From NCBI RefSeq assembly GCF_029267015.1, contig NZ_JARIEA010000049.1, positions 1 through 39,027 on the forward strand: 39,027 nt of DNA, given 5' to 3'. The DNA is from Sporosarcina ureae. GTDB lineage: Bacteria; Bacillota; Bacilli; Bacillales_A; Planococcaceae. Under the pieces are notes generated by a model. That model was not told where the DNA came from and ran no database searches. It saw nothing but the letters and a program-made list of their open reading frames with translations. The translations under genes and the position numbers were made by a program. Shown here one piece after another: positions 28,096 through 37,319 of this stretch (its first letter is position 1; each line of letters starts with the position of its first letter).

Positions 28096-29880
28096 ATGAA
28101 AAAAAATCGTTATATCGGTGACCTTCCTAAAATAGGTATTCGTCCAACAATAGATGGAAGAAGAAATGGTGTCCGTGAATCATTGGAAGATACGACAATG
28201 GACATGGCCAAAGCGGTAGCGGCTTTATTGAGTGAAAACCTTAAGTATTATAACGGAGAGCCGGTTGAATGTGTAATTGCTGATACTTGTATCGGTGGTG
28301 TGGCAGAAGCAGCAGCTGCGGCTAGTAAATTCGAACGTGAAGGTGTTGGTGTCTCAATCACTGTTACTCCGTGCTGGTGTTACGGCTCTGAAACAATGGA
28401 TATGAATCCTTCCTTACCTAAAGCAGTATGGGGATTCAATGGTACAGAACGTCCGGGAGCAGTATATTTAGCGGCAGTTTTGGCGGGATATAACCAAAAA
28501 GGTTTGCCTACATTTGGAATCTATGGGCAAGACGTACAGGATGCCGGGGATGAAGAAATTCCTACAGACGTACAAGAGAAGTTACTACGCTTCGCAAAGG
28601 CAGGTCTGGCAACTGCGATGTTAAAAGGAAAGTCTTATCTATCCATGGGATCGGTTTGTATGGGTATTGCAGGCAGTATGGTACAAGAAGAGTTCTTCCA
28701 AAAGTATCTTGGTATGAGAAATGAATATATTGATATGACGGAATTCGTTCGTAGATTTGATTTGGAAATATATGACACGGAAGAATACGAACACGCACTT
28801 AATTGGGTGAAAGAAAATCTTCACGAAGGCGAAGATTTGAATGCGGAAGAGAATAAAAGAACGACTGAACAGCTAGAGGAAGATTGGAAGACATCCGTGA
28901 AGATGGCACTGATCGCAAGAGATCTTATGGTCGGCAATGAAAAGCTGGGGGAAAGAGGTTATATTGAGGAATCGATGGGTCACAACGCGTTGATTGCTGG
29001 TTTCCAGGGTCAGCGACAGTGGACTGACTATCTGCCAAATGGTGACTTCATGGAAGCTATTCTGAATTCCTCATTTGATTGGAATGGTAAAAGAGCTCCT
29101 TATTTGCTGGCAACAGAGAATGATAGCTTAAATGGTGTAACGATGGCTATGGGTCATTTATTAACGAATACTGCACAATTATTTGCGGATGTTCGTACGT
29201 ACTGGAGTCCGGATGCAGTTAAGAGAGTTACAGGTAAAGAATTGACTGGTAGAGCTGAAAATGGATTTATCCATTTGATTAACTCTGGTCCGGCAGCTTT
29301 AGATGGAACAGGAAGACAAGTACGTGACGGTCAACCTGTTATGAAACCGCACTGGGAAATCACTGATGAAGAGGTGAAAGATTGTTTGGATAATACACTT
29401 TGGAGACCTGCTTCCACGGAGTACTTCAGAGGTGGTGGTTATTCTTCAGACTTTACTACTAAAGGTGAAATGCCTGTAACAATTGCCCGATTGAATCTTG
29501 TGAGTGGGCTTGGACCTGTTCTACAAATTGCAGAAGGATATACAGTGGAGTTGGAAGATGAAGTGCATGAAACACTTGATTCAAGAACAGATCCCACATG
29601 GCCTACGACTTGGTTCGTACCCAAGTTGACGGGTGAAGGTGCATTCACAGATGTTTATTCTGTAATGAATAACTGGGGAGCAAATCACTGTGCAATGTCT
29701 TATGGGCACATTGGTGATGATTTGATCACGATGGCGTCGATTTTACGAATTCCTGTAAATATGCATAACGTGGAAAATGAGAGAATCTTTAGACCTAGCG
29801 CGTGGAATATGTTCGGTACGGAAGGCAAAGAAGCAGCAGACTACAGAGCATGCGAAAATTTCGGACCTTTATATAAGTAA
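28096..29880 (+). CDS. fucI: L-fucose isomerase
   Basis: The 594-residue product is full length for FucI (E. coli 591). It converts L-fucose to L-fuculose, and also D-arabinose to D-ribulose, using Mn2+. Conserved metal-binding residues are visible: Glu in ATENDSLNG (about 341), Asp in FADVRTYW (about 365) and a His in [14 protein letters not shown] (about 531). AGGAG lies before the ATG. This is the gene that most clearly defines the pathway. Confidence 0.96.
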   Translation: MKKNRYIGDLPKIGIRPTIDGRRNGVRESLEDTTMDMAKAVAALLSENLKYYNGEPVECVIADTCIGGVAEAAAAASKFEREGVGVSITVTPCWCYGSETMDMNPSLPKAVWGFNGTERPGAVYLAAVLAGYNQKGLPTFGIYGQDVQDAGDEEIPTDVQEKLLRFAKAGLATAMLKGKSYLSMGSVCMGIAGSMVQEEFFQKYLGMRNEYIDMTEFVRRFDLEIYDTEEYEHALNWVKENLHEGEDLNAEENKRTTEQLEEDWKTSVKMALIARDLMVGNEKLGERGYIEESMGHNALIAGFQGQRQWTDYLPNGDFMEAILNSSFDWNGKRAPYLLATENDSLNGVTMAMGHLLTNTAQLFADVRTYWSPDAVKRVTGKELTGRAENGFIHLINSGPAALDGTGRQVRDGQPVMKPHWEITDEEVKDCLDNTLWRPASTEYFRGGGYSSDFTTKGEMPVTIARLNLVSGLGPVLQIAEGYTVELEDEVHETLDSRTDPTWPTTWFVPKLTGEGAFTDVYSVMNNWGANHCAMSYGHIGDDLITMASILRIPVNMHNVENERIFRPSAWNMFGTEGKEAADYRACENFGPLYK

Positions 29881-29896
29881 GAAAGGGATTGCTGAC

Positions 29897-31567
29897 ATGG
29901 AAAGAGTGTATACACTTGGCGTAGACTTTGGATCAGCTTCCTGCAGGACCATTGTGGTTGATGTAAAGGATGGCAATGTAATTTCAACCGTTGACGTCCC
30001 GTATGCACATGGTGTAATCACAGAAAAGCTTCCAAACGGTCTAACTTTGACTGGTAAACGGACTGCATTGCAAGTACCAAATGATTATGTAGAAGCGTTA
30101 CAAACGGGAATTCATTCAATTTTAAATGAAACTAACATTATGAAAGAACAAATCATTGGAATAGGGATAGACTTTACGGCTTCAACCATTCTACCTGTTG
30201 ACACAAACTTTCAGCCATTATGTGAATTAGAAGAGTTTGAAGATAATCCACATGCCTACGTAAAGCTTTGGAAACATCATGATGCCGAGCGTTTCGCGAA
30301 TGAAATGAATAATCTTGCTAAAGATAAGGAATGGATCAAACGCTATGGTGGCAAGGTTTCTGCAGAATGGATGTTGCCAAAAGTGATTGAAATTGCAGAA
30401 GATGCACCCGAAGTGTTTAATAAAACTGATTTATTTATGGAAGCCTCTGATTGGATTGTCGCTCAGTTGACAGGTGAGCTTGTGCGCAATAGCTGTGCTG
30501 CGGGATATAAAGGGTGCTGGCATAAACAAGAGGGCTATTTATCCAATGAATGGTTAACAGAAGTACATCCTTCGCTCGACGGGATCTATGAAGATAAATT
30601 ACGTGGAGATGTATTGCCGGTAGGCAGAAAAGCCGGTATATTGCGAATAGAAATGGCCGAGTTACTTGGATTAAAGAATGGAACTTCAGTTAGTGTAGGA
30701 ATGATTGATGCCCACGCAGCACTTCCTGGTTTAGGTGTCAAGGGACCAGGCGATATGGTTGTAGTGATGGGGACTTCAACGTGCCACATGATAATGGATG
30801 ACCATGAGAGAAAAGTTCCTGGAATCAGTGGAGTTGTGGAAGATGGTATCATCCCTGGCTACTTTGCTTATGAAGCGGGCCAGGCCGCAGTAGGTGATTT
30901 GTTCGCCTGGTATGTGAAAGAGCAAGTGCCGTCGTATGTTTTTGAATCGGCAACCCAACATAATATGTCCATCCATGAATATTTATCCATGGAAGCTTCG
31001 AAGTTAGAGCCCGGTCAATCAGGATTACTTGCATTGGATTGGATCAATGGAAGCAGAACACCATGGGTGAATATGTCTCTTTCAGGCACTATCGTGGGTA
31101 TGAAACTTTCCACAAAACCAGCTGAAATCTACAGAACCTACTTGGAATCTACTGCATTTGGAACACGAGTAATCGTGGAATTGTTTGAAAAGCATCAAGT
31201 AAAGGTGAATCGCTTGCTCACCTCGGGCGGTATTCCACGGAAAAATCCTCTGCTAATTCAGCTATATGCAGATATCTTACAAAAAGAAATTATTGTAGAT
31301 ACTAGTGAGAATGCTTCTGCGTTAGGTGTTGCTATATTAGCAGCGGCAACAGCAGGAATGGAACAAGGTGGCTACGATAATGTTACAGAAGCTATCGATA
31401 ACATGAGTTCAAAAGAACAACACGTCTACTATCCGAATAAGCAAAACAAAGAAGTGTATGACATGTTATTTCATTATTATAAAGAGCTAAGCGACTATTT
31501 TGCAGGTGGATCATCCGTAATGAGTGGATTAGCTACCTTGAAAAATAGATTTAAAGGAGGAAATTAA
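29897..31567 (+). CDS. AraB-type FGGY kinase (ribulokinase-like)
   Basis: The ATG at 29897 is preceded by AAAGGG and gives 556 residues, the usual AraB length; earlier in-frame starts lie inside fucI. N-terminal GVDFGSASCRT and the catalytic GMIDAHAALPG mark an FGGY kinase, and HHDAERFAN and the length favour the L-/D-ribulokinase branch over RhaB. It would phosphorylate a ribulose on O5. Since FucI can make D-ribulose from D-arabinose, the likely product is D-ribulose 5-phosphate for the pentose phosphate pathway. Its TAA stop directly abuts the TTG start of the next gene. Confidence 0.88.
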   Translation: MERVYTLGVDFGSASCRTIVVDVKDGNVISTVDVPYAHGVITEKLPNGLTLTGKRTALQVPNDYVEALQTGIHSILNETNIMKEQIIGIGIDFTASTILPVDTNFQPLCELEEFEDNPHAYVKLWKHHDAERFANEMNNLAKDKEWIKRYGGKVSAEWMLPKVIEIAEDAPEVFNKTDLFMEASDWIVAQLTGELVRNSCAAGYKGCWHKQEGYLSNEWLTEVHPSLDGIYEDKLRGDVLPVGRKAGILRIEMAELLGLKNGTSVSVGMIDAHAALPGLGVKGPGDMVVVMGTSTCHMIMDDHERKVPGISGVVEDGIIPGYFAYEAGQAAVGDLFAWYVKEQVPSYVFESATQHNMSIHEYLSMEASKLEPGQSGLLALDWINGSRTPWVNMSLSGTIVGMKLSTKPAEIYRTYLESTAFGTRVIVELFEKHQVKVNRLLTSGGIPRKNPLLIQLYADILQKEIIVDTSENASALGVAILAAATAGMEQGGYDNVTEAIDNMSSKEQHVYYPNKQNKEVYDMLFHYYKELSDYFAGGSSVMSGLATLKNRFKGGN

Positions 31568-33637
31568 TTGATAAAGAACAAATGGAATCCAGACAAAACA
31601 AAAGACCAATCTTCAGCCTTAGCAGAACTACGATACCGATCTAATTTAATTGGTTCAGATCGAAGAATTTGTAACTGGGGCGGAGGAAATACATCTGTCA
31701 AAACGATTGAAAAAGATTTTAAAGGTGAAGATGTCGAAGTGATGTGGGTAAAAGGTAGTGGATCTGATCTTTATCAAATGGAAGAAAAGCATTTTACTGC
31801 ACTGAAATTAAATGACGTACTTCCACTGATGGACCGTGATGATATGACTGATGAAGATATGGTTGCATATTTAGAGCATTGCATGATAAATCCAAAAAAT
31901 CCAAGGGCATCGATCGAAACATTATTGCATGCATTTCTCCCTTATAAACATGTGGATCATACTCACCCGGATTCCATTATTAGTATTTGCTGCGCGCCAA
32001 ACGGTCGTGAGATTGCAGATGAGATTTTCGGTGACCGCTATGTTTGGGTCCCTTATATTCGTCCAGGCTTCCTACTTTCTAAAATGATTGCAGAAGGTGT
32101 AGAACAAAACCCTAAAGCAGAGCTAGTCCTTATGGAAAAGCATGGTCTAGTCGTATGGGGGGAAACAGCGGAAGAAAGCTATAACAAAACAATAGATATT
32201 ATCAATGAAGCAAAACTTTATATTGATGATAGATTAGAAAAAACGGTCGCTTTCGGAGGACAAAAGTACAAGTCTCTTGCAGTAAATGAGAAAGAAGATT
32301 TACTTCATTCAGTACTGCCGACGATTAGAGGCTTAGTTTCACAAGAAGAAGGTACAATCCTTCAAGTCGATGTAGAAGAAGACGTACTAGAATTCGTTAA
32401 TAGTGAGAAAGCGAAGGAGCTTTCCCAAGTAGGAGCGGCTTGTCCCGATCATTTGGTACATACTAAAAGAACTCCACTGTACATTGAGTTTGATCCGGAA
32501 AGTGATGGGGAATCTGAACTGATAGAGAAGCTAGAATCAGGTATTGCTGCTTATATTGAAGACTATAAAACGTACTTTGAGAAATATGCAGAATCTGGAG
32601 ATCGGATGTTCAATCCAACACCACGGGTTATCCTGATTTCGGGTGTAGGTATGATTACGACAGGTAAAGACATTAAGAATGCTACGGTCAGCAAGCAACT
32701 TTACCATAGAGCTATTTCAGTAATGAAAGGTTCAGACGCTATTGGCGGATTTATTTCATTAAATGCAGAAGAATCATTTAAAATTGAGTACTGGCCATTA
32801 GAGTTATACAAATTATCGCTGGCGCCAAAAGAAGGAGAATTCTCTAGAAAGGTTTGTTTCGTTACAGGTGGAGCAGGCGGTATCGGAAGTGAAACATGCC
32901 GATTATTTGCTTCACAAGGTGGTCACGTAGTTATTGCGGATTTGAATATAGAAGGTGCAGAAAAAGTCGCAAATGAAATCAACGAAAAACATGGCGAAGG
33001 AAGAGCTATTGCTGTCAAGATGAATGTAACAGTAGAAGAAGAAATTCTTCAAGCATACAAAAAAGTTAATTTGATGTATGGCGGTGTAGATGTATTAGTG
33101 AATAATGCAGGCCTTGCTACGTCGAGTGCTTTTGAAGATACTACGTTAAGTGAATGGAACTTGAATATGGAAGTTCTTGGTACAGGATATTTCTTAGTTT
33201 CTAGAGAAGCATTTAAAATTATGAAGTCTCAAAATATCGGTGGAAGCATGGTGTTTATTGGCTCCAAGAACTCGATTTATGCAGGAAAGAACGTTGCTGC
33301 CTATAGTTCTGTTAAAGCACTAGAAGCTCACTTGGCAAGATGTATTGCTGCTGAGGGTGGAGATTATGGGATTCGCGTGAACTCAGTGCTGCCTGATGCA
33401 GTATTACAAGGTTCCGCAATTTGGGGATCCAAGTGGCGTGAAGAACGAGCAGCTGCTTATAATATTCATCCCGATGAACTAGAGGATCATTATAAACAAA
33501 GAACGGTTCTGAAAGTCAATATTTTCCCACGCGATATCGCAGAAGCAATCGCATTCTTTACTTCTTCAAGATCATTGAAAACAACTGGCTGTATGCTCAC
33601 AGTTGATGGTGGAGTAGCCGCAGCATTTACAAGATAA
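31568..33637 (+). CDS. rhaEW: Bifunctional rhamnulose-1-phosphate aldolase / lactaldehyde dehydrogenase (RhaEW/YuxG-like)
   Basis: The 689-residue length equals that of Bacillus YuxG/RhaEW. Residues about 1-420 are a class II aldolase domain with zinc-binding VDHTHPDSI (about 133) and EKHGLVVWG. Residues about 428-689 are a short-chain dehydrogenase: GGAGGIGSE nucleotide motif, NNAG, and catalytic YSSVK (about 579-583). It splits the ketose 1-phosphate to DHAP and lactaldehyde and oxidises lactaldehyde to lactate. AAAGGAGG precedes the TTG start, which touches the previous stop. It closes the operon and gives a second aldolase beside the FucA-like enzyme. Confidence 0.93.
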   Translation: MIKNKWNPDKTKDQSSALAELRYRSNLIGSDRRICNWGGGNTSVKTIEKDFKGEDVEVMWVKGSGSDLYQMEEKHFTALKLNDVLPLMDRDDMTDEDMVAYLEHCMINPKNPRASIETLLHAFLPYKHVDHTHPDSIISICCAPNGREIADEIFGDRYVWVPYIRPGFLLSKMIAEGVEQNPKAELVLMEKHGLVVWGETAEESYNKTIDIINEAKLYIDDRLEKTVAFGGQKYKSLAVNEKEDLLHSVLPTIRGLVSQEEGTILQVDVEEDVLEFVNSEKAKELSQVGAACPDHLVHTKRTPLYIEFDPESDGESELIEKLESGIAAYIEDYKTYFEKYAESGDRMFNPTPRVILISGVGMITTGKDIKNATVSKQLYHRAISVMKGSDAIGGFISLNAEESFKIEYWPLELYKLSLAPKEGEFSRKVCFVTGGAGGIGSETCRLFASQGGHVVIADLNIEGAEKVANEINEKHGEGRAIAVKMNVTVEEEILQAYKKVNLMYGGVDVLVNNAGLATSSAFEDTTLSEWNLNMEVLGTGYFLVSREAFKIMKSQNIGGSMVFIGSKNSIYAGKNVAAYSSVKALEAHLARCIAAEGGDYGIRVNSVLPDAVLQGSAIWGSKWREERAAAYNIHPDELEDHYKQRTVLKVNIFPRDIAEAIAFFTSSRSLKTTGCMLTVDGGVAAAFTR

Positions 33638-33664
33638 ATCATTAGGGTATTTACACAATAGAAT

Positions 33665-33703
33665 AAAAAAATGTACACAGTTACGCTGTGTACATTTTTT
33701 TTT
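33665..33703. terminator. Bidirectional terminator at the end of the fucose operon
   Basis: A 15-16-bp perfect stem (AAAAAATGTACACAG / CTGTGTACATTTTTT) with loop TTACG serves the plus-strand operon and the minus-strand gene that ends at 33708. Confidence 0.95.
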
Positions 33704-33707
33704 GCTT

Positions 33708-33992
33708 TCACGAGCTATATTTAATTGTACAAATATCTTCCACATCAATCTCTTCTACTTCTGGTTCTCCAAATGGCTGAAAGTGAACGGTACGTTTTTT
33801 TCGGTCGAACTGTAAGTAATAACCATTATGCTGTATTCCTCTTGACTCTTTTAATGTTATCTCTACAGGTGCTCCCATTGGTAAATCGACAAGTATATGA
33901 ACGATCTTTCTTTGGTCATAACAACGCGCTTTTCGTTTTGAAATATTGGGTGATTCGTAATCATTGTAAGGTCTGTACTTCCTGGATGACAT
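33708..33992 (-). CDS. Small hypothetical protein, possibly YolD-like
   Basis: The ATG at 33992 is preceded by AGGGAGGTG with a 9-base spacer; a GTG at 34004 lies inside that site and is unlikely. The 94-residue product is basic and Arg/Lys-rich at its N-terminus (residues 1-30). It then has a beta-rich segment (ITLKESRGIQHNGYYLQFDR, VHFQPFGEPEVEEIDVEDI) that recalls the YolD-like pattern of a small barrel ending in an acidic I..EDI motif. That resemblance is weak. It is a single-gene unit with a good terminator and ribosome site, so it is probably expressed. Confidence 0.65.
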   Translation of the reverse strand: MSSRKYRPYNDYESPNISKRKARCYDQRKIVHILVDLPMGAPVEITLKESRGIQHNGYYLQFDRKKRTVHFQPFGEPEVEEIDVEDICTIKYSS

Positions 33993-34004
33993 ATTTTTAT
34001 GCAC

Positions 34005-34304
34005 CTCCCTCTCTCTTTAGCGTATGTAAAAATCCGCCTGAGAACTGTGCCGCTTCATTGGATAGAAACAATAAGAAAGGATTTATTTCTGTGAAATGAA
34101 ATATTGCATTACAGGATAGAGAATAGCTTATAAGTGTGGTTCTTTATGTGATTCCTCTATCACGCTGGAAAAGATTACTGTATTCAGCCTACAAAAAAAT
34201 GATACTATTTTATAATGTATATATGTCTTTTGTAATAGTCCATATGGTATAATGTAAGCGGTATTTCATTCGAGTAAATTTGGGAATGGAAGAGGGGGAA
34301 CCGT
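34005..34304. promoter_or_regulatory. Intergenic region with extended -10 promoter for the protease
   Basis: The gap of 300 bp between divergent genes contains TGGTATAAT at 34245-34253, an extended -10 promoter about 50 bp before the protease ATG, with a GGGGGAAC-type ribosome site at 34294-34301. A second TATAAT occurs at 34211-34216. Nothing gene-like is seen in the rest. Confidence 0.55.
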
Positions 34305-35708
34305 ATGTACTGTCCAAAATGTGGTCATAAAAATACTGACGAAGCAAACTTTTGTGGGGGTTGTGGTAAGGCGATGCACAAGTCTAATAAAAATAAACCG
34401 CTTCTCGCAATAGTTTTGGCGTTACTTATTGGTGGGGCTGGTTATGGCTATGCAACAGATTGGAGTTTTGAGTGGCCAACAGAGACAGTCGCATCGACTA
34501 AAACAGAAGACATTAGCGAAGGTGAAAAGGAATTACGAATAAAAAAAGCACCAACCGTTGTCAATGAAACAAAGAAACAAGCTAAAGATAAAACGCAATT
34601 GATCAAAGAATCGTTACCTAGTGTATTTACAATTGGAACAAATGACGGTTCGGGTTCAGGATTTCTTTATAAAACCGGCGGCTATATCGTGACGAATGCA
34701 CACGTAGTGGCGGGCTATACCGATGTAATCGTCAGAAATTCTGTAGGAAAAGATTTTGAAGGTAAGGTCATTGGAATTTCAGATCGTTATGATATTGCAT
34801 TGATTAAGTCGGAAGCGAATAAACATGTCAAACCATTTGTGACGGAAACAAAAGAGACACCGATCGGTACAGAAGTTATTGCACTCGGAAGTCCAAAAGG
34901 TTTTGAGAACACGGCATCCATCGGTTATTTAACTGGATTGAATCGTGATATGGAAATGGACTTCATTTATGAAAAGATTTATCAAATCGATGCGCAAATA
35001 GATCATGGAAGCAGTGGCGGACCTTTGCTTGATGCAACGACAGGCAAAGTCATCGGCATTAATTCCTTATTGTACAAAGACAATACTGTATTCGGATTTT
35101 CGATTCCGATGCACAGTATGCAGAAACAAGTAGATGGATGGATTAACGAACCAATGAGTAGTCAAGCGGTAGCGGCATTGTTCAATGTTTACGAAGATTA
35201 TGTGCCAGAGTCGTACTATGATTCTGATGATACATCTTGGGACTATGAGGATTACTATGGCTACGATGATTCAGAAGTGGATGAGGAATACGATTACAAT
35301 GGCGATTATGATTATGAAGAAGAGCCTGAAGAATATGTAGATGGTATGGAAGTTGCAGATGAAGAGGTAGAATCTTTCATAGGTCAATTCAGAAGCCAAT
35401 ACGAATATGCAGTCGATGAAGTGGATTACTCATATATCAATTCCTTTATCGCATCAGGTAGTTCTGCTGAAAATGAGCTACTAGCTTTTCTAGATGATCT
35501 GTCAGGGAAAAATGAATACTACGAATTCATCGACACGATCGTTACGAATATTGTGTACAACGATCAGTCGATTGACGTATATACATTTGAGACGATGGAT
35601 TTTACGAATGAAGATGGAACGAATAAATTGTTGGAAAAAAATAAGAAGTACACGATTGTTGTAGACGAATATGGTGATTATCAAATCAAACAAATAGCAA
35701 ATCAATAA
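34305..35708 (+). CDS. Membrane-anchored zinc-ribbon HtrA-like serine protease
   Basis: The 467-residue product has an N-terminal zinc ribbon (CPKCGHKN...FCGGCG, residues 3-21), one membrane segment (about 31-50), and a trypsin-fold protease with a complete triad: His133 in NAHVV, Asp163 in RYDIALIK and Ser237 in HGSSGGP. A Tyr/Asp/Glu-rich linker (about 301-355) leads to an NTF2/TcaA-like C-terminal domain (about 356-467). There is no PDZ domain, unlike classic HtrA. The zinc ribbon should face the cytoplasm and the protease the wall side. Zinc-ribbon plus membrane segment plus TcaA-like tail is common in Bacillota; the inserted protease is less usual. A role in envelope quality control or signalling is inferred. 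Confidence 0.88.
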   Translation: MYCPKCGHKNTDEANFCGGCGKAMHKSNKNKPLLAIVLALLIGGAGYGYATDWSFEWPTETVASTKTEDISEGEKELRIKKAPTVVNETKKQAKDKTQLIKESLPSVFTIGTNDGSGSGFLYKTGGYIVTNAHVVAGYTDVIVRNSVGKDFEGKVIGISDRYDIALIKSEANKHVKPFVTETKETPIGTEVIALGSPKGFENTASIGYLTGLNRDMEMDFIYEKIYQIDAQIDHGSSGGPLLDATTGKVIGINSLLYKDNTVFGFSIPMHSMQKQVDGWINEPMSSQAVAALFNVYEDYVPESYYDSDDTSWDYEDYYGYDDSEVDEEYDYNGDYDYEEEPEEYVDGMEVADEEVESFIGQFRSQYEYAVDEVDYSYINSFIASGSSAENELLAFLDDLSGKNEYYEFIDTIVTNIVYNDQSIDVYTFETMDFTNEDGTNKLLEKNKKYTIVVDEYGDYQIKQIANQ

Positions 35709-35710
35709 CA

Positions 35711-35754
35711 AGTTGTTGCCGTGTCAGTGAGCTGGCGCTGCAACGACTTTTTTA
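35711..35754 (+). terminator. Terminator after the protease gene
   Basis: AGTTGTTGC (35711-35719) pairs with GCAACGACT (35740-35748, one G-U pair), and six Ts follow. Confidence 0.85.
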
Positions 35755-35843
35755 AGTTTACGTTCAGCACAGACAACGTAATCCAAGAACTAGATATCTA
35801 CATAGATATGATATACTTTCCCTATTAAAGGAGGCGATGTGTC

Positions 35844-36548
35844 ATGGATCACAAAAATTCAGAGCGTTTTCTTATTGCATTTAATAGAATCGATAAGTCC
35901 TTGATGAAAATTACGGATATGCCAAGTCATTTATCATTCTCTAAGAAAATCGCCAAAGCGAAATCACAAAACGCATTGATTGCTCGTTATGAAGATGAGC
36001 TACATGAATTCAGTAGTTTACGCAATGCGATTGTGCATAATCGCACAGGATTTGACTACGCTATAGCAGAGCCGCATGATGAAATTGTGGAGTTGATTGA
36101 AAGCATAGATAGAGGACTATCGCATCCTGTCACCGTCAAGGATCTATTTTCGGGAAGAGTACATACCGTGCAGTCAGATGAATCACTGGCGACTGGTTTG
36201 CGTTTGATAAGAGAAAGGAAATTTAATCAGTTGCCCATTTATAAAAAAGGTCGATTCATGGGGTTGATTACTGCAAATGGTATCATGCATTGGCTTGCCG
36301 ATCAGGAAACCGATTGCATTTCCCGGGAAATACCGACATTACTCGACGTATATAATCATGAAAAACGAAAGAAAACCTATCGTTTTGTCAAATGTACGAT
36401 GTCGGCTTATGAAGCGGAAGGATATTTCAGAAAATCCATTATGTCAGGGCAACGGCTAGAAGCATTGTTGATTACCGAGCAAGGTGGTAAAGATGAAAAA
36501 TTATTGGGCATCATTACACCATTGGATTTATTGAAATTGGATGAATGA
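35844..36548 (+). CDS. HEPN-like motif protein with two CBS domains
   Basis: The 234-residue product starts at an ATG after AAAGGAGG. Residues 1-70 are helical and contain LRNAIVHNRTG, whose Arg60-Asn61-x3-His65 fits the RNxxxH motif of HEPN domains. Residues about 95-150 and 160-230 are paired CBS domains (VTVKDLFSGRVHTVQSDESL, FNQLPIYKKGRFMGLITANG, LLGIITPLDLLKL), which usually sense adenine nucleotides. HEPN domains are often RNases or toxin or defence components. A nucleotide-gated RNase is thus possible, but only the short motif supports it. The FetA gene follows 24 bp downstream. Confidence 0.78.
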   Translation: MDHKNSERFLIAFNRIDKSLMKITDMPSHLSFSKKIAKAKSQNALIARYEDELHEFSSLRNAIVHNRTGFDYAIAEPHDEIVELIESIDRGLSHPVTVKDLFSGRVHTVQSDESLATGLRLIRERKFNQLPIYKKGRFMGLITANGIMHWLADQETDCISREIPTLLDVYNHEKRKKTYRFVKCTMSAYEAEGYFRKSIMSGQRLEALLITEQGGKDEKLLGIITPLDLLKLDE

Positions 36549-36572
36549 TAAGTAGCAGAAAAGGTGGATATT

Positions 36573-37319
36573 ATGGATAGTGAACAAAATACATCATTAT
36601 ATGAACCGGCAATCCATTTCCAAAACGTCTCATTTGAAATAGCGGGAAATAAGATTCTTGAAAATATAACTGGATCATTCCCTACCGGTCAGATCACAGT
36701 GCTTGTCGGGCCTTCGGGTGCAGGGAAAACGACATTATTGAAAATGTGCAACGGTTTGCTAAGTCCTACGAGTGGAGATATTACGGTACAAGGCCGGGCC
36801 ATTCATGATATGTCGCCGATTGATCTCCGACGAAAAGCAGGAATGGTGTTACAAAATTCGCCGATGATCGCAGGGAGCGTCTATGACAATTTGGCACTAC
36901 CACTACGGTTACAGGACAAGAAGTTGAGTAAAGAAAAAGCACTGGATATTTTAGATCAAGTCGGTCTTGAAGCAGAGTATCTAGAACGTGACAGCCAGAA
37001 CTTATCAGGTGGCCAGCAGCAGAAAGTATCGATTGCCCGGACATTATTAAATGAGTCGAAGATTTTATTGATGGATGAAATTACGTCTTCGCTAGATCCA
37101 TCTTCGTTGAATGAAGTAGAGGATTTGATTCGTTACTTGCATGAAGAGCAAGAAATTACTGTCGTTTGGATTACGCATAACTTGGAGCAAGCGAAGCGAA
37201 TGGGGCAGTATGCATGGATCATGGTGGACGGGAAATTAGTGGATGCAGGTGAAATATCTGTACTTGATCATTCGGATATTCCACCAGTCAACCGTTTCTT
37301 GAAGGGGGAATTTACGTGA
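36573..37319 (+). CDS. fetA: ABC transporter ATP-binding protein, FetA/YbbL-like
   Basis: The ATG at 36573 follows AAAAGGTGG; a GTG at 36564 lies inside that site. The 248-residue ATPase has Walker A GPSGAGKT (about 46-53), signature LSGGQQQKVS (about 140-149), Walker B ILLMDEITSSLD and an H-loop histidine (VVWITHN). Its stop overlaps the permease start by 4 bases (GTGA). Together they match FetAB, an exporter that lowers cytosolic iron under oxidative stress in E. coli. Confidence 0.87.
   Translation: MDSEQNTSLYEPAIHFQNVSFEIAGNKILENITGSFPTGQITVLVGPSGAGKTTLLKMCNGLLSPTSGDITVQGRAIHDMSPIDLRRKAGMVLQNSPMIAGSVYDNLALPLRLQDKKLSKEKALDILDQVGLEAEYLERDSQNLSGGQQQKVSIARTLLNESKILLMDEITSSLDPSSLNEVEDLIRYLHEEQEITVVWITHNLEQAKRMGQYAWIMVDGKLVDAGEISVLDHSDIPPVNRFLKGEFT

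Noticed and set aside
24962-33637. L-rhamnose operon
   Set aside because: No rhamnose isomerase or RhaU-type mutarotase is present, while FucI and FucU are clear; only the kinase and last enzyme are rhamnose-like.
33725-34099. Plus-strand protein of 124 residues
   Set aside because: It overlaps the minus-strand small gene, which has a far better ribosome site and terminator.
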